Positions 1-10,095 of a stretch of 64,000 nt of DNA are shown here, one piece after another (the first letter of the stretch is position 1; each line of letters begins with the position of its first letter). The translations under genes were made by a program, and so were the position numbers. Source of the DNA: Streptococcus peroris ATCC 700780 (GTDB lineage Bacteria; Bacillota; Bacilli; Lactobacillales; Streptococcaceae). The DNA lies in NCBI RefSeq assembly GCF_000187585.1, contig NZ_GL732463.1, positions 330,981-394,980 of the forward strand. Direction: 5' to 3'. Under the pieces are notes generated by a model that was not told where the DNA came from, made no database searches, and saw nothing but the letters and a program-made list of their open reading frames with translations.

Positions 1-1318
1 TTCTATGGCTGGTATGGGTAATGACGGTCGTCACCGTGTTACTAAGATGGACTACCGTTTCTTGAATACTCTTGACAATATCGGTAACTCTCCAGAACCA
101 AACTTGACAGTTCTTTGGACTGACAAATTACCTTATAGCTTCCGTCGCTACTGTATGCACATGAGCCACAAACACTCTTCAATCCAATATGAAGGTGTTA
201 CAACAATGGCTAAAGACGGATACGGTGAAATGAGCTGTATCTCATGCTGTGTATCTCCACTTGACCCAGAAAATGAAGAACAACGTCACAACATCCAATA
301 CTTCGGTGCTCGTGTAAACGTTCTTAAAGCTCTTCTTACTGGTTTGAACGGTGGTTATGACGATGTTCATAAAGACTACAAAGTATTTGACATCGAACCA
401 ATTCGTGACGAAGTTCTTGAATTCGAATCAGTTAAAGCAAACTTTGAAAAATCTCTTGATTGGTTGACTGACACTTACGTAGATGCTTTGAACATCATCC
501 ACTACATGACTGATAAGTACAACTACGAAGCAGTTCAAATGGCCTTCTTGCCAACTAAACAACGTGCTAACATGGGATTCGGTATCTGTGGATTCGCTAA
601 CACTGTTGATACATTGTCAGCTATCAAGTACGCTACAGTTAAACCAATCCGTGATGAAAATGGCTATATCTACGATTATGAAACAATCGGTGAATACCCA
701 CGTTGGGGTGAAGATGACCCTCGTTCAAACGAATTGGCAGAATGGTTGATTGAAGCTTACACAACTCGTCTACGTAGCCACAAACTTTACAAAGACGCAG
801 AAGCTACAGTATCACTTTTGACAATCACATCTAACGTTGCTTACTCTAAACAAACTGGTAACTCACCAGTCCACAAAGGTGTATACCTCAACGAAGATGG
901 TTCTGTAAACTTGTCTAAACTTGAATTCTTCTCACCAGGTGCTAACCCATCTAACAAAGCTAAAGGTGGATGGTTGCAAAACTTGAACTCACTTTCTAGC
1001 CTTGACTTTGGTTATGCAGCTGATGGTATCTCATTGACAACTCAAGTTTCACCACGTGCTCTTGGTAAAACTCGTGACGAACAAGTTGATAACTTGGTAA
1101 CAATCCTAGATGGTTACTTTGAAAATGGTGGTCAACACTGTAACTTGAACGTTATGGACTTGAACGATGTTTATGATAAGATCATGGCAGGTGAAGATGT
1201 TATCGTTCGTATCTCTGGATATTGTGTAAATACTAAGTACCTCACTCCAGAACAAAAAACTGAATTGACACAACGTGTCTTCCACGAAGTTCTTTCAATG
1301 GATGATGCATTGAGCTAA
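1..1318 (+). CDS. pflB: Formate acetyltransferase (pyruvate formate-lyase), 3' part
   Basis: This is the C-terminal portion, about 439 codons, of pyruvate formate-lyase; the 5' end lies outside the window. The enzyme converts pyruvate and CoA to acetyl-CoA and formate in anaerobic mixed-acid fermentation. The catalytic cysteine pair is visible in the CISCCVSP motif (nt about 238-267), and the glycyl-radical site is visible near the C-terminus in RISGYCVNT (about nt 1208-1234). Full-length streptococcal PFL is about 770 residues, so a little over half is present. Acetyl-CoA from this step feeds phosphotransacetylase and the acetate kinase encoded at the other end of the window. A strong terminator follows directly. 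Confidence 0.97.
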   Translation, partial: SMAGMGNDGRHRVTKMDYRFLNTLDNIGNSPEPNLTVLWTDKLPYSFRRYCMHMSHKHSSIQYEGVTTMAKDGYGEMSCISCCVSPLDPENEEQRHNIQYFGARVNVLKALLTGLNGGYDDVHKDYKVFDIEPIRDEVLEFESVKANFEKSLDWLTDTYVDALNIIHYMTDKYNYEAVQMAFLPTKQRANMGFGICGFANTVDTLSAIKYATVKPIRDENGYIYDYETIGEYPRWGEDDPRSNELAEWLIEAYTTRLRSHKLYKDAEATVSLLTITSNVAYSKQTGNSPVHKGVYLNEDGSVNLSKLEFFSPGANPSNKAKGGWLQNLNSLSSLDFGYAADGISLTTQVSPRALGKTRDEQVDNLVTILDGYFENGGQHCNLNVMDLNDVYDKIMAGEDVIVRISGYCVNTKYLTPEQKTELTQRVFHEVLSMDDALS

Positions 1319-1339
1319 GATTCATAAATAGTTAATCGG

Positions 1340-1367
1340 AAAACCAGTCATTTTGACTGGTTTTTTT
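1340..1367 (+). terminator. Rho-independent terminator of pflB
   Basis: AAACCAGTCA, a TTT loop and TGACTGGTTT form a perfect stem followed by a T run, 21 nt after the pflB stop codon. Confidence 0.9.
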
Positions 1368-1392
1368 GATAAACAAAAAATTTTAAAAAATT

Positions 1393-1409
1393 AGTCAAAT
1401 TTGGTCAAA
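1393..1409 (+). promoter_or_regulatory. CtsR operator of clpL
   Basis: AGTCAAA-TTT-GGTCAAA is a direct heptad repeat matching the CtsR consensus (A/G)GTCAAA-N3-(A/G)GTCAAA. It lies immediately upstream of the -35 box. CtsR is the class III heat-shock repressor of clp genes in Firmicutes, so clpL is very probably heat induced. Confidence 0.93.
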
Positions 1410-1415
1410 AAACTA

Positions 1416-1444
1416 TTGACTATTACTGACTAAAGTGATATACT
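1416..1444 (+). promoter_or_regulatory. Sigma-A promoter of clpL
   Basis: TTGACT (1416-1421) and TATACT (1439-1444) are separated by 17 nt, with a TG dinucleotide one base before the -10 box. Transcription should start near 1451, giving a 5' leader of roughly 270 nt before clpL. Confidence 0.88.
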
Positions 1445-1452
1445 AAGAACAT

Positions 1453-1509
1453 AAGGATAAGAAGATCCTTAGAAAACATTGGTTTTAAGGTGATTGTGCA
1501 TGTCATCTT
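1453..1509 (+). other. Two hairpins in the clpL leader
   Basis: AAGGAT/ATCCTT (1453-1470, loop of 6) and AAGGTGAT/GTCATCTT (1487-1509, loop of 7, with G-U pairs) can form two adjacent stem-loops at the start of the predicted clpL transcript. Neither is followed by a T run, so they are not terminators. Their function is unknown; mRNA stability or temperature response is possible. Confidence 0.45.
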
Positions 1510-1551
1510 GAAATCAAAGTATGGGTCAAACCTAGAAAAGAGGTACAACCT

Positions 1552-1644
1552 ATGATTAACTTGAATATTTTTAGAAGTCCAATTACAAGATCTGAATTGG
1601 ATAAAGAGAAACCAGAAATAGTACGTAGAGTAGCAAAAAGCTAG
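1552..1644 (+). CDS. Possible 30-residue leader peptide upstream of clpL
   Basis: An ATG at 1552 preceded by an AGAGGT ribosome-binding-like stretch opens a 30-codon frame ending in TAG. The product begins MINLNIFRSPITR, is basic at the end (RRVAKS) and has no membrane segment. It lies in the clpL leader, 78 nt before the clpL start. I do not recognise the peptide. It may be a translated small protein, a regulatory upstream ORF or a chance frame; the spacing and ribosome-binding site favour translation, but only moderately. Confidence 0.4.
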   Translation: MINLNIFRSPITRSELDKEKPEIVRRVAKS

Positions 1645-1722
1645 TCTTAATTTTTTATGCAAAAGGTCAGATAAAGTCAGATTCTCTGGCTACTAATTTT
1701 GAATTCAAACGAGGTATGAAAT

Positions 1723-3825
1723 ATGAATAACAACTTTAACAATTTTAACAATATGGATGATTTATTTAACCAATTGATGGGCGGTATGCGTGGATATAGT
1801 TCTGAAAATCGTCGTTATTTGATTAACGGTCGTGAAGTAACACCTGAGGAATTTGCCATTTACCGTCAAACTGGTCAACTTCCAAGCGAAGGGAGTGAAC
1901 AAGCTCAATACGTTCAAGGTAAAGGGATGAAACAAGATGGGATTCTTGCGAAACTTGGCCGCAACCTAACCGAAGAAGCACGCGAAGGCAAATTAGATCC
2001 TGTTATCGGGCGTAATGAAGAAATTCAGGAAACTGCTGAAATTCTTTCACGACGTACTAAGAACAATCCTGTTCTTGTTGGTGATGCGGGTGTCGGTAAG
2101 ACTGCTGTAGTTGAAGGATTAGCACAAGCTATTGTAAACGGGGATGTTCCCGCTGCTATCAAGAACAAAGAAATTATTTCCATTGATATTTCTGGACTTG
2201 AAGCTGGTACTCAATATCGTGGTAGCTTTGAAGAAAACATTCAAAACTTAATTGGTGAAGTGAAGAAGGCAGGAAACATTATCCTCTTCTTTGATGAAAT
2301 TCATCAAATCCTTGGTGCAGGTAGCACAGGTGATGGTCAAGGTTCAAAAGGTCTTGCGGATATCATCAAACCAGCTCTTTCACGTGGGGAATTGACAGTG
2401 ATCGGTGCAACCACTCAGGATGAATACCGTAATACTATTTTGAAGAACGCTGCACTTGCTCGTCGCTTTAATGAAGTTAAGGTTAATGCTCCATCCGCTG
2501 AAGATACTTTCAAGATTCTTCAAGGGATTCGTGATCTTTATCAACAACACCATAACGTCATTTTGCCTGATGAAGTATTGAAAGCAGCTGTTGATTATTC
2601 TGTTCAATACATTCCACAACGGAGCTTACCGGATAAAGCTATTGACCTTGTTGACGTGACAGCAGCTCACTTAGCAGCCCAACACCCAGTGACAGATGTT
2701 CATGCTGTGGAACATGAAATTGAAGAAGAAAAAGCAAAACAAGAAGAAGCTGCAGCTAAAGAAGATTACGAAGCAGCATTAAATGCAAAAGTTCGTATCG
2801 AAGAACTTGAAAAGAAAATTGCTAATCATACTGAAGATCATAAAGTAACAGCAACAATTAACGATGTGGCTGAATCAGTAGAACGGATGACGGGTATTCC
2901 AGTATCACAAATGGGAGCAACGGATATCGAACGTTTGAAAGATATGGGTCATCGTTTGCAAACTAAAGTCATTGGTCAAGATAAAGCTGTAGAAGCAGTA
3001 GCGCGTGCTATCCGTCGGAACCGAGCAGGATTTGACGAAGGGAACCGTCCAATCGGTAGCTTCCTCTTTGTAGGGCCTACTGGTGTTGGGAAGACTGAGT
3101 TGGCTAAACAATTAGCACTTGATATGTTCGGAACTAAGGATGCCATCATCCGTTTGGACATGTCAGAATACAGCGATCGCACAGCTGTTTCTAAATTGAT
3201 CGGTACAACAGCTGGTTATGTTGGTTATGATGACAACAGCAATACCTTGACAGAACGAGTACGTCGTAATCCTTACTCCATCGTACTTCTCGACGAAATT
3301 GAGAAGGCTGACCCTCAAGTGATCACCCTCCTTCTCCAAGTTTTGGATGATGGTCGTTTAACCGATGGTCAAGGTAATACTGTAAACTTCAAGAATACGG
3401 TGATTATCGCTACTTCAAATGCAGGATTTGGTTACGAAGCTAATTTGACAGAGGATGCTGATAAACCAGAATTGATGGATCGTTTGAAACCTTACTTCCG
3501 TCCAGAATTCCTTAATCGTTTCAATGCTGTGATTGAATTCTCACATTTGAGCAAAGAAGACCTTTCTAAGATTGTTGATTTGATGTTGATTGACGTCAAT
3601 AAGACTCTTTCTAAGAAAGAAATCGACTTGGCTGTGAGTGATGCAGCCAAAGAATACATGACTGAAGAAGGTTATGATGAAGTCATGGGTGTTCGTCCAC
3701 TTCGTCGTGTAGTTGAACAACAAATCCGAGATAAAGTGACAGATTTCCACTTGGATAACTTGGATGCTAAACACCTTGAAGCCGACATGGAAGATGGTGT
3801 CCTAGTCATTCGTGAAAAAGCCTAA
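1723..3825 (+). CDS. clpL: ATP-dependent Clp ATPase ClpL
   Basis: This is a 700-residue HSP100 chaperone with two AAA+ modules, a cytoplasmic disaggregase for heat and antibiotic stress. The N-terminus ([18 protein letters not shown]) is the short Asn/Phe-rich segment typical of ClpL, which lacks the usual double Clp-N domain. The first Walker A is GDAGVGKT (about residue 120) with Walker B FFDEIHQ. The middle coiled-coil linker is rich in Glu/Lys. The second Walker A is GPTGVGKTE with LLDEIEKAD. ClpL has no ClpP-binding IGF/L loop that I can see, which agrees with a ClpP-independent role. GAGGT lies 8 nt before the ATG. Upstream CtsR box and sigma-A promoter indicate heat-shock control; luxS is the convergent neighbour. 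Confidence 0.97.
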   Translation: MNNNFNNFNNMDDLFNQLMGGMRGYSSENRRYLINGREVTPEEFAIYRQTGQLPSEGSEQAQYVQGKGMKQDGILAKLGRNLTEEAREGKLDPVIGRNEEIQETAEILSRRTKNNPVLVGDAGVGKTAVVEGLAQAIVNGDVPAAIKNKEIISIDISGLEAGTQYRGSFEENIQNLIGEVKKAGNIILFFDEIHQILGAGSTGDGQGSKGLADIIKPALSRGELTVIGATTQDEYRNTILKNAALARRFNEVKVNAPSAEDTFKILQGIRDLYQQHHNVILPDEVLKAAVDYSVQYIPQRSLPDKAIDLVDVTAAHLAAQHPVTDVHAVEHEIEEEKAKQEEAAAKEDYEAALNAKVRIEELEKKIANHTEDHKVTATINDVAESVERMTGIPVSQMGATDIERLKDMGHRLQTKVIGQDKAVEAVARAIRRNRAGFDEGNRPIGSFLFVGPTGVGKTELAKQLALDMFGTKDAIIRLDMSEYSDRTAVSKLIGTTAGYVGYDDNSNTLTERVRRNPYSIVLLDEIEKADPQVITLLLQVLDDGRLTDGQGNTVNFKNTVIIATSNAGFGYEANLTEDADKPELMDRLKPYFRPEFLNRFNAVIEFSHLSKEDLSKIVDLMLIDVNKTLSKKEIDLAVSDAAKEYMTEEGYDEVMGVRPLRRVVEQQIRDKVTDFHLDNLDAKHLEADMEDGVLVIREKA

Positions 3826-3844
3826 ATCAAAGGCTTCAAAATAA

Positions 3845-3879
3845 AAAAGGAACCAGTTGAAAAGCTGGTTCTTTTTTTG
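3845..3879 (+). terminator. Terminator between convergent clpL and luxS
   Basis: GGAACCAGTT, a short A-rich loop and AGCTGGTTC form a stem followed by seven Ts on the + strand; the A-rich left flank could also serve luxS transcripts on the other strand. Confidence 0.85.
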
Positions 3880-4362
3880 TTAAATAACATGACGTTCAAA
3901 GGCATCATCTGAGATTCCTTGTTCAAGAATCAATTTTGCCCATTCCTTAGCTGAAAATAGGCTGTGGTCCTTGTAGTTACCACAAGACTCAATGGTAGTT
4001 CCAGGAACATCTTCCCAAGTTGTGGTCTCAGCGATTTCCTTTAGTGAATCCTTGATGACAGCAGCGATTTCAGCGCTAGTATGACGTCCCCACATAATCA
4101 TATGGAAACCTGTACGACAACCAAATGGTGAGCAATCAATCATACCGTCGATGCGAGTACGGATGAGCTTAGCCAAGAGGTGTTCAATAGTATGAAGTCC
4201 AGCGGTTGGGATAGAGTCCTCATTTGGTTGAACCAAACGAATATCAAAGTTAGAAATGATATCTCCCTTAGGGCCGGTTTCTTCTCCGATTAAACGAACA
4301 TAAGGAGCTTTTACAATCGTATGATCTAGTTCAAAACTTTCAACAATAACTTCTTTTGACAT
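3880..4362 (-). CDS. luxS: S-ribosylhomocysteine lyase, AI-2 synthase
   Basis: LuxS cleaves S-ribosylhomocysteine to homocysteine and DPD, the AI-2 precursor, as part of the activated methyl cycle. The zinc motif HTIEH is at residues about 58-62, and the catalytic Cys lies in the SPFGCRTGF segment. The protein is 160 residues from the chosen start ([10 protein letters not shown]), the normal family length. The start at 4362 is chosen because GAAAGGAAACACC precedes that ATG; an upstream in-frame ATG would sit inside this ribosome-binding site. An extended -10 (TGaTATAAT, complement of 4390-4398) lies upstream. Confidence 0.97.
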   Translation of the reverse strand: MSKEVIVESFELDHTIVKAPYVRLIGEETGPKGDIISNFDIRLVQPNEDSIPTAGLHTIEHLLAKLIRTRIDGMIDCSPFGCRTGFHMIMWGRHTSAEIAAVIKDSLKEIAETTTWEDVPGTTIESCGNYKDHSLFSAKEWAKLILEQGISDDAFERHVI

Positions 4363-4389
4363 GGTGTTTCCTTTCAATTTTCTTCTTTC

Positions 4390-4398
4390 ATTATATCA
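4390..4398 (-). promoter_or_regulatory. Extended -10 element of luxS
   Basis: Read on the - strand, TGATATAAT occurs about 30 nt upstream of the luxS start codon. No consensus -35 at 17 nt is evident, as expected for an extended -10 promoter. Confidence 0.6.
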
Positions 4399-4519
4399 TA
4401 AAAATTTGCTTGATAATTGTCAATAAAAGATGTTTATCAGAAAAGATGGTTGTTGAAAAAATTTTTTAAATTGATTCAAAATTTCTAAGAATGACATCGT
4501 CAGATGGGCAAACTGGTAT

Positions 4520-4692
4520 TACAAGAATATTAGGCGTTCAGTCATAGCAATCAATCACTAAATCAATTGAAACATGCTGTTACAGACTATATTGATTATT
4601 ACAACTAATGTTAATTTAAAAGGACTTAGTTCTGGTTGATACAGAATTAAGTCCTTTTTATAATTATTCGCCTAACTTTTGGGAGTCAGTAC
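4520..4692 (+). pseudogene. Decayed IS3-family transposase 3' end
   Basis: Forward translation gives, through two frames and internal stops, QSLNQLKHAVTDYIDYYN, then NVNLKGLSSG-stop-YRIKSFL. This matches the C-terminal end of streptococcal IS3-family OrfB transposases (pattern YNxxRIxxKLKGLSPVQYR). The end TTTTGGGAGTCAGTACC (about 4676-4692) resembles the right end of such elements. No left end or orfA is present. The fragment fills the luxS-pbp1A interval, where pneumococcus has dexB-cps-aliA. Family assignment is by recognition, not by search. Confidence 0.7.
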
Positions 4693-4710
4693 CAATTCTC
4701 CTAGAATTTT

Positions 4711-6843
4711 TTATTGTTGTCTTCGAGAATTTTGAGGTTGTCCAGGGTTTTGATTTGTGTTTGGTGTGGAACCGTTACGTGAAGTATTAGAATTGTTATT
4801 TTCAGTTGCAGAAGTCTGGTTTTCAGTTGTGGAATTCTGAACTTCTGTAACTGGTTGTTGAGGTGTTTGGCTAACCCAATTACTACGAGCGCCAACTTTG
4901 AAGACATACTCACCATTACGATACAAGCCCTCAGGCATTGTCCAGTCACCAGGGGAATCATCTTCTGAGAGATAGGATATCATAGAACGGTAGATCTTTG
5001 CAGCAACTCTGAAACCATCTCCTGTGATAGGAGTAAGGCGATTAGAGTAACCTGTCCAAACAGCCATAGAATACTTACGGGTATATCCTACAAAATTTTC
5101 ATCAGGTGCGACATAATCGTATCTCTTAATGTAATTTTCAATTTCATCATCTGTATAGTTTGATGTACCTGTCTTACCTGCTTGTGGAAGCCATGAAATA
5201 TAAGCGTCTCGACCTATACCAGAGTATAATACTGTTTTCATCATTTCTGTCATCATGTAAGCTGTAGTTTCCTTCATAGCGCGAGTACCTTGATCAGAGA
5301 ACTCTTTTGAACTACCGTCACTGAAGACAATTTTATTGATGTACATTGGTTTATAATAGATACCACCGTTAGCGAAAGCAGCATAGGCGGCAGCCATTTT
5401 TTCACTACTTGCACCGTACTGTTTACCTGATTCAGTCGTATTACTTGAAATTGCGTTTGCATATACCATGGTTGGATAATCAATGCCAAGTCCGTTTAAG
5501 AATTTTTTGGCTTTATCGAGTCCAACTCTATCGAGAGTTTCAACTGCGGGTACGTTACGAGATTGTTGGATAGCAGTTTGAAGGGTAATATTACCATAAT
5601 ACCCTCTATCCCAGTTATAAAGAGGAATGTTAGTGCCTGGATAGTTGTACGGAACATCCTTCAGCATGTAGGCAGTAGAGTCATAAATATCATACTCTAA
5701 TGCAGGGGCATAATCTGTGATTGGTTTCATGGCAGAACCCCAGTCACGGTTAGTTTCAACGGCTTGGTTAAGACCAAACGATACGTTACTGGCTTGGTGA
5801 CGTGAACCAAGCTGAGCGATGACTTTACCATTTGAAACATCAACAATAGTAGAAGCAGCTTGAAAATCATCGTCTGGGTACTCGACATATTCGTTAGTAT
5901 TGTAAACATCCCAGAGTCGTTTTTGAACATCTTGGTCTACGTTGGTGTAGACATCCATTCCAGTAGTTAAAAGGTTGTAGCCTGTCTCTGTTTCAACTTG
6001 TTCAATCACTTCTTTGAGGTAATTGTCTAAGTATGGAGGATAGGAGTTGCTTCCTTTAAGACTTTGTAAACCATCAGTGATAGGTGTATTTATAGCCGTT
6101 TCATATTGTTCAGCTGTCAAATAACCTTGCTTTTGCATCTCTGATAGAACTAGATTACGACGTTCAGTGGCTTCTTCTGGATGAGAATAAGGGTCGTACT
6201 GGTTTGGTGCTTGAGGCATTCCAGCGAGAAGAGCAAGTTGTGGTATTGATAGGTCTTTTAAATCTTTACCATAGTAATTTTGCGCAGCAGTCTGCATCCC
6301 ATAGTTACCATTTGACATGTATACCTTATTGATGTAATATGTCAAAATTTCCTGTTTGGTCGCAGTTCTTTCTAACTGAATAGCTAGCCAAGCTTCTTGG
6401 GCCTTACGTGCGATTGTTTGGTCTGATGAAGAAGTTGAAAAGTAAGTTAATTTAATCAACTGCTGGGTCAAAGTAGACCCACCTTGGAGACCATTACTTC
6501 GAAGGTTTCGTAAGAAAGCGCCCATGATGCGGATGCTATCAATACCTCTATGATTGAAGAAGCGATGGTCTTCAATGGAGACGATTGCATTAACAAGGTC
6601 TGTAGGGATTTCGTTACTTTGAGCATTCACACGACGCTCTGCTCCTAAGTCCGCAATCAATTCATTTTTACTATCATAAATTTTGCTTGAAGTTGTTGCG
6701 ACCAGCTTGCTTTCAGAAAGTTCGGGAGCTTTAGATACATAGTAGAAGAAAACACTTCCACCAATTAGTATTGAAGCGAGAAAGACTGCTAAGAATCCTA
6801 TTCCTAGATACCTAGCAAAGCGCCAGATAAGTTGTTTATTCAT
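4711..6843 (-). CDS. pbp1A: Penicillin-binding protein 1A, bifunctional, with altered active-site motif
   Basis: A class A PBP of 710 residues: short cytoplasmic tail, membrane anchor (about 12-35), glycosyltransferase domain ([19 protein letters not shown]) and C-terminal transpeptidase domain. It polymerises and cross-links peptidoglycan. The transpeptidase motifs are S370-A371-M372-K373 (codons at 5725-5736), SRN near 428 and KTG near 557. The usual second residue of the first motif is Thr; here it is Ala. Positions 574-577 read RYDY where susceptible pneumococci have TSQF. The tail is Ser/Asn/Gln-rich and low complexity. The ATG at 6843 is preferred because AGGTGG precedes it and the protein then starts MNKQLIW as in relatives; it overlaps the end of recU by 8 nt. 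Confidence 0.97.
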   Translation of the reverse strand: MNKQLIWRFARYLGIGFLAVFLASILIGGSVFFYYVSKAPELSESKLVATTSSKIYDSKNELIADLGAERRVNAQSNEIPTDLVNAIVSIEDHRFFNHRGIDSIRIMGAFLRNLRSNGLQGGSTLTQQLIKLTYFSTSSSDQTIARKAQEAWLAIQLERTATKQEILTYYINKVYMSNGNYGMQTAAQNYYGKDLKDLSIPQLALLAGMPQAPNQYDPYSHPEEATERRNLVLSEMQKQGYLTAEQYETAINTPITDGLQSLKGSNSYPPYLDNYLKEVIEQVETETGYNLLTTGMDVYTNVDQDVQKRLWDVYNTNEYVEYPDDDFQAASTIVDVSNGKVIAQLGSRHQASNVSFGLNQAVETNRDWGSAMKPITDYAPALEYDIYDSTAYMLKDVPYNYPGTNIPLYNWDRGYYGNITLQTAIQQSRNVPAVETLDRVGLDKAKKFLNGLGIDYPTMVYANAISSNTTESGKQYGASSEKMAAAYAAFANGGIYYKPMYINKIVFSDGSSKEFSDQGTRAMKETTAYMMTEMMKTVLYSGIGRDAYISWLPQAGKTGTSNYTDDEIENYIKRYDYVAPDENFVGYTRKYSMAVWTGYSNRLTPITGDGFRVAAKIYRSMISYLSEDDSPGDWTMPEGLYRNGEYVFKVGARSNWVSQTPQQPVTEVQNSTTENQTSATENNNSNTSRNGSTPNTNQNPGQPQNSRRQQ

Positions 6844-7435
6844 TTTTTTTACCACCTAGTAAATGTTGTTTGACAATATCGAGATAAGGTATTTGAGGGA
6901 AGGCCTGTTCTTCAATCGCATAACCGTTTTCCCGGATATAATCAAGTGGCATTGATTTTTTCCCCATATCCTGATGATAAAAACGGATGAGGTCAATTGC
7001 CGGTAATAAATATGTTTCCTGATAAGATGAAAAATGGATTAAGACGAAGCAAATTCCTTTTTGTTCAAGGACCTGTTCCATATGCAAAATTTGATGAGAG
7101 TGAAAATTCTTCATCGGGAATGCATTTTTTTGTTTGGTTTCCTTGGCTTCGAAATCAATATAATATCCTTCATAAACACCCGAGTAGTCAGTGGTTGATG
7201 CTTGCCTAAAGTAAGCTTCGATGATTTTAGCGCGACTCCGTTGAGGGTAGTCGACTCGAACAATTTGAATCGGAGTTGGCTTTTTATGAATAACTGCCAT
7301 TCCATGTGAGAGATAGTAGTCATTCGTAGCGTTAATCATCTTTTCAAAGCTCATTCCCCTATTTGCGAAATTTTTAGTTTGAGGTAGGGAAGTTTTACTT
7401 GATTTAGATGAAAGTTTATGTGGATAGTTGACCAT
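6836..7435 (-). CDS. recU: Holliday junction resolvase RecU
   Basis: RecU, 199 residues, resolves four-way DNA junctions during recombination repair and chromosome segregation. Recognisable features are [11 protein letters not shown] near residue 26 and the nuclease core [20 protein letters not shown], which holds the D-x(n)-E-x-K metal site. The recU-pbp1A overlap and gene order are conserved in Firmicutes, so the two are co-transcribed. An extended -10 (TGGTATAAT on the - strand, 7468-7476) lies in the short divergent gap shared with the next gene. Confidence 0.96.
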   Translation of the reverse strand: MVNYPHKLSSKSSKTSLPQTKNFANRGMSFEKMINATNDYYLSHGMAVIHKKPTPIQIVRVDYPQRSRAKIIEAYFRQASTTDYSGVYEGYYIDFEAKETKQKNAFPMKNFHSHQILHMEQVLEQKGICFVLIHFSSYQETYLLPAIDLIRFYHQDMGKKSMPLDYIRENGYAIEEQAFPQIPYLDIVKQHLLGGKKNE

Positions 7436-7467
7436 AATCCTCCTTATTGGTACAATAGCATCACTCT

Positions 7468-7476
7468 ATTATACCA
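7468..7476 (-). promoter_or_regulatory. Extended -10 element of recU-pbp1A
   Basis: TGGTATAAT on the - strand lies 33-41 nt upstream of the recU ATG, within the 67-nt divergent intergenic gap. Confidence 0.6.
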
Positions 7477-7502
7477 TAAAGGTTTTTAGAAAGGGTGAAA
7501 AA

Positions 7503-8030
7503 ATGCATACTGCCTTGGTTTTGGGATACTCGGCTTTTGATTTGGGACTATTTAATGAAAAGGATATTCGTTTAAAAATTATCAAAAAAGCCATTCGTAG
7601 AGATTTGGAAAGACTGGCCGAAGAAGGCTTGCAATGGCTAGTTTTCACTGGGACTCTTGGTTTTGAACACTGGGTTTTAGAAGTAGCAAGAGAAATGAAA
7701 GATGACTATGGATTCCAACTAGCGACTATTTTTGATTTTGAAACACATGGCTCGAATTGGAATGAAGTAAATCAGATCAAATTGAGTGATTTTAAACAAG
7801 TCGATTTTATCAAGTATGCCTATCCGGCTTATGAGCATAAAAGCCAATTGAGAGATTACCAGATTTTTTTACTTGAAAATACAGATGGCGCCTATCTTTT
7901 TTATGATCAAGAAAACGAAACAAAACTGAGATTTTTTTACGAACTGATGAAAAAGAAAGACAACTATATGACAAAAAGATTAACATTTGAGGATTTAAAC
8001 GAAATAGCCGAAAATTTTTCCGAAAATTGA
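7503..8030 (+). CDS. DUF1273 (YpsA-like) SLOG-fold protein
   Basis: A 175-residue protein starting [12 protein letters not shown], related to B. subtilis YpsA, a Rossmann-type SLOG-superfamily protein implicated in cell division and stress. It has the glycine-containing [10 protein letters not shown] segment expected for the ligand pocket. The start at 7503 has AAAGGGTGAAAA upstream; extending to an earlier in-frame codon would overlap recU. Divergent recU, downstream gpsB and nearby mapZ form a cell-wall and division neighbourhood. The molecular function is not established. Confidence 0.9.
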   Translation: MHTALVLGYSAFDLGLFNEKDIRLKIIKKAIRRDLERLAEEGLQWLVFTGTLGFEHWVLEVAREMKDDYGFQLATIFDFETHGSNWNEVNQIKLSDFKQVDFIKYAYPAYEHKSQLRDYQIFLLENTDGAYLFYDQENETKLRFFYELMKKKDNYMTKRLTFEDLNEIAENFSEN

Positions 8031-8064
8031 GGCTTTGACCTTGCTTTTTGTTTGCCTTTTTTTA

Positions 8065-8070
8065 TATAAT
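8065..8070 (+). promoter_or_regulatory. -10 box of gpsB
   Basis: TATAAT lies 29 nt before the gpsB ATG; TTGCTT at 8041-8046 could be a weak -35 at 18 nt spacing. Confidence 0.5.
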
Positions 8071-8099
8071 AATACTAGTAACTGAGAATGGAGAGAGAC

Positions 8100-8435
8100 A
8101 TGGCAAGTATTATTTTTACAGCAAAAGATATTTTTGAGCAGGATTTTGGAAGAGAAGTACGTGGATACAGTAAAGCAGAGGTAGATGAATTCTTAGATGA
8201 CGTTATCAAGGATTATGAAACTTATGCAGCGTTGGTTAAATCATTGCGCTTGGAAGTCGCAGAATTGAAAGAACAATTGGCGAACAAACCTCAAGTGGAA
8301 CCTGTATCTGTAACGTCTGAGCCTACTGAGCTTGGAAGTACGACTTCTATGACTAACTTTGATATCTTGAAACGCTTGAATCGTCTTGAAAAAGAAGTAT
8401 TTGGCAAACAAATCGTAGAAAATTCTGATTTCTAG
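8100..8435 (+). CDS. gpsB: Cell division regulator GpsB
   Basis: GpsB, 111 residues, is a DivIVA-like coiled-coil protein that couples septal and peripheral peptidoglycan synthesis and supports StkP signalling. The N-terminal membrane-binding motif region reads [20 protein letters not shown], followed by the [14 protein letters not shown] coiled coil, a Pro/Ser/Thr linker (about 62-82) and the C-terminal trimerisation helix [16 protein letters not shown]. The ATG at 8100 is chosen because GGAGAG precedes it and homologues begin MASIIF. PBP1a, encoded nearby, belongs to the same machinery. Confidence 0.96.
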   Translation: MASIIFTAKDIFEQDFGREVRGYSKAEVDEFLDDVIKDYETYAALVKSLRLEVAELKEQLANKPQVEPVSVTSEPTELGSTTSMTNFDILKRLNRLEKEVFGKQIVENSDF

Positions 8436-8448
8436 AATCATACAGTTG

Positions 8449-8845
8449 TGCAATTTTTGGATAATCGCGTGGAGGGTTTATCTTTTCATGAGGAAAGTCC
8501 ATGCTAGCACAGGCTGTGATGCCTGTAGTGTTTGTGCTAGGCGAAACCATAAGCCTAGGGACGAGAAATCGTTACGGCGAGTGAATAGACTAAGTTTTCG
8601 GATATGTTTTAGTAGCTCTGAAAGTGCCACAGTGACGAAGTCTCTCTGGAAACAGAGAGAGTGGAACGCGGTAAACCCCTCAAGCTAGCAACCCAAATTT
8701 TGGTCGGGGCATGGAGTGCGCGGAAACGAACGTAGTACTCTGACTGCTAGCAGCTTCTAGCTGTTAGTGGTAGACAGATGATTATCGAAAGAAGTGGTCC
8801 TAGTCACTTCTGGAACAAAACATGGCTTATAGAAAATTGCATATA
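8449..8845 (+). ncRNA. rnpB: RNase P RNA, type B
   Basis: The catalytic RNA of RNase P, which matures tRNA 5' ends. P1 is formed by GTGCAATTTT at 8449-8458 and AAAATTGCA near 8833-8841. Conserved cores are visible: GAGGAAAGTCC (8490-8500), the AGGGACGAG region (8556-8564), and ACAGATGATTATCG (8774-8787) near the 3' end. Its position between gpsB and the THUMP methyltransferase gene is the pneumococcal arrangement. The exact ends are good to within a few bases. Confidence 0.95.
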
Positions 8846-8882
8846 GGTTGGGGCTGAGAAATTTTCTCAACCTCATTTTTTA
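8846..8882 (+). terminator. Terminator of rnpB
   Basis: GGTTGGGGCTGAGAA with TTCTCAACC can fold into a stem, followed by CTCATTTTTT. It lies directly after the RNase P RNA. Confidence 0.75.
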
Positions 8883-8916
8883 AAGGTGAACAAGAGAAAG
8901 GTCTTTAAAGACTGAC

Positions 8917-10095
8917 ATGAAACAAACATTTAATTTAATCGCGACTGCTGCAGCAGGCTTAGAGGCTGTTGTAGGTCGGGAAGTGCGTGCACTTGGCTAT
9001 GACTGTCAAGTTGAGAATGGTCGCGTTCGCTTTGAAGGAGATGTAAAGACAATTATTGAAACTAATTTGTGGCTACGAGCTGCAGATAGGATTAAGATTG
9101 TTGTTGGGACTTTTCCCGCAAAAACATTTGAAGAACTTTTTCAAAGAGTTTTTGCCTTAGATTGGGAAAACTATTTACCACTTGGAGCGCGTTTTCCAAT
9201 TTCAAAGGCTAAGTGTGTCAAATCAAAACTTCATAATGAACCTAGTGTTCAAGCTATTTCTAAAAAAGCAGTTGTGAAGAAGTTGCAGAAACATTATGCT
9301 CGACCAGAAGGTGTTCCGCTGATGGAAAATGGTCCAGAGTTTAAAATAGAGGTTTCAATTCTTAAAGATGTTGCGACTATCATGATTGACACGACAGGTT
9401 CTAGTCTTTTCAAACGTGGTTATCGTACTGAAAAAGGTGGGGCTCCTATTAAAGAGAACATGGCAGCAGCAATTCTGCAATTATCAAACTGGTATCCTGA
9501 TAAACCACTGATTGATCCAACCTGTGGTTCAGGAACCTTCTGTATTGAGGCAGCTATGATTGCTCGTAATATGGCGCCGGGTTTACGTCGTTCCTTTGCC
9601 TTTGAAGAATGGAACTGGATCAGTGATCGCTTGATTCAAGAAGTCAGAACTGAGGCAAGTAAGCAGATAGATCGAGAAATTGAACTGGACATTATGGGTT
9701 GTGATATCGACGGACGTATGGTGGAAATTGCCAAGGCTAATGCGCAGGCAGCAGGAGTATCTGGAGATATTCTCTTCAAGCAAATGCGCGTACAAGATTT
9801 ACGTACGGACAAAATTAATGGAGTCATTATATCTAACCCACCATATGGAGAACGCTTGTCAGACGATGCAGGAGTAACCAAGCTCTATGCTGAAATGGGA
9901 GAAGTATTTGCACCACTCAAAACTTGGAGTAAATTTATCCTGACCAGTGATGAAGCTTTTGAAAGTAAGTATGGTAGTCAGGCGGATAAAAAACGGAAAC
10001 TCTACAATGGTACTTTGAAAGTTGATTTGTATCAATATTTTGGTCAACGAGTGAAAAGACAAGATGTCAAGACAGAAAGGAAGACTGATGAGTAA
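8917..10095 (+). CDS. THUMP-domain RNA N2-guanine methyltransferase (RlmL N-terminal-like)
   Basis: A 392-residue cytoplasmic class I methyltransferase. The N-terminal THUMP domain (about 50-160) binds RNA, and the Rossmann domain carries the SAM motif [14 protein letters not shown] (about 201-214) and the catalytic SNPPYGERL motif (about 307-315). The family includes B. subtilis YpsC and the guanine-2445 half of E. coli RlmL, which modify 23S rRNA; older annotations call it an N6-adenine DNA methylase, which the THUMP domain argues against. AAGACTGAC before the ATG is a weak ribosome-binding site. The end overlaps mapZ by 8 nt, so the two are translationally linked. Confidence 0.9.
   Translation: MKQTFNLIATAAAGLEAVVGREVRALGYDCQVENGRVRFEGDVKTIIETNLWLRAADRIKIVVGTFPAKTFEELFQRVFALDWENYLPLGARFPISKAKCVKSKLHNEPSVQAISKKAVVKKLQKHYARPEGVPLMENGPEFKIEVSILKDVATIMIDTTGSSLFKRGYRTEKGGAPIKENMAAAILQLSNWYPDKPLIDPTCGSGTFCIEAAMIARNMAPGLRRSFAFEEWNWISDRLIQEVRTEASKQIDREIELDIMGCDIDGRMVEIAKANAQAAGVSGDILFKQMRVQDLRTDKINGVIISNPPYGERLSDDAGVTKLYAEMGEVFAPLKTWSKFILTSDEAFESKYGSQADKKRKLYNGTLKVDLYQYFGQRVKRQDVKTERKTDE

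Noticed and set aside
1423..1662. Antisense 79-codon frame over the clpL leader
   Set aside because: No ribosome-binding site and lies opposite the promoter and leader; composition is Phe/Tyr-rich from AT-rich DNA.
8917..10095. DNA adenine methylase of a restriction system
   Set aside because: THUMP domain and chromosomal context point to rRNA modification; no restriction gene is nearby.
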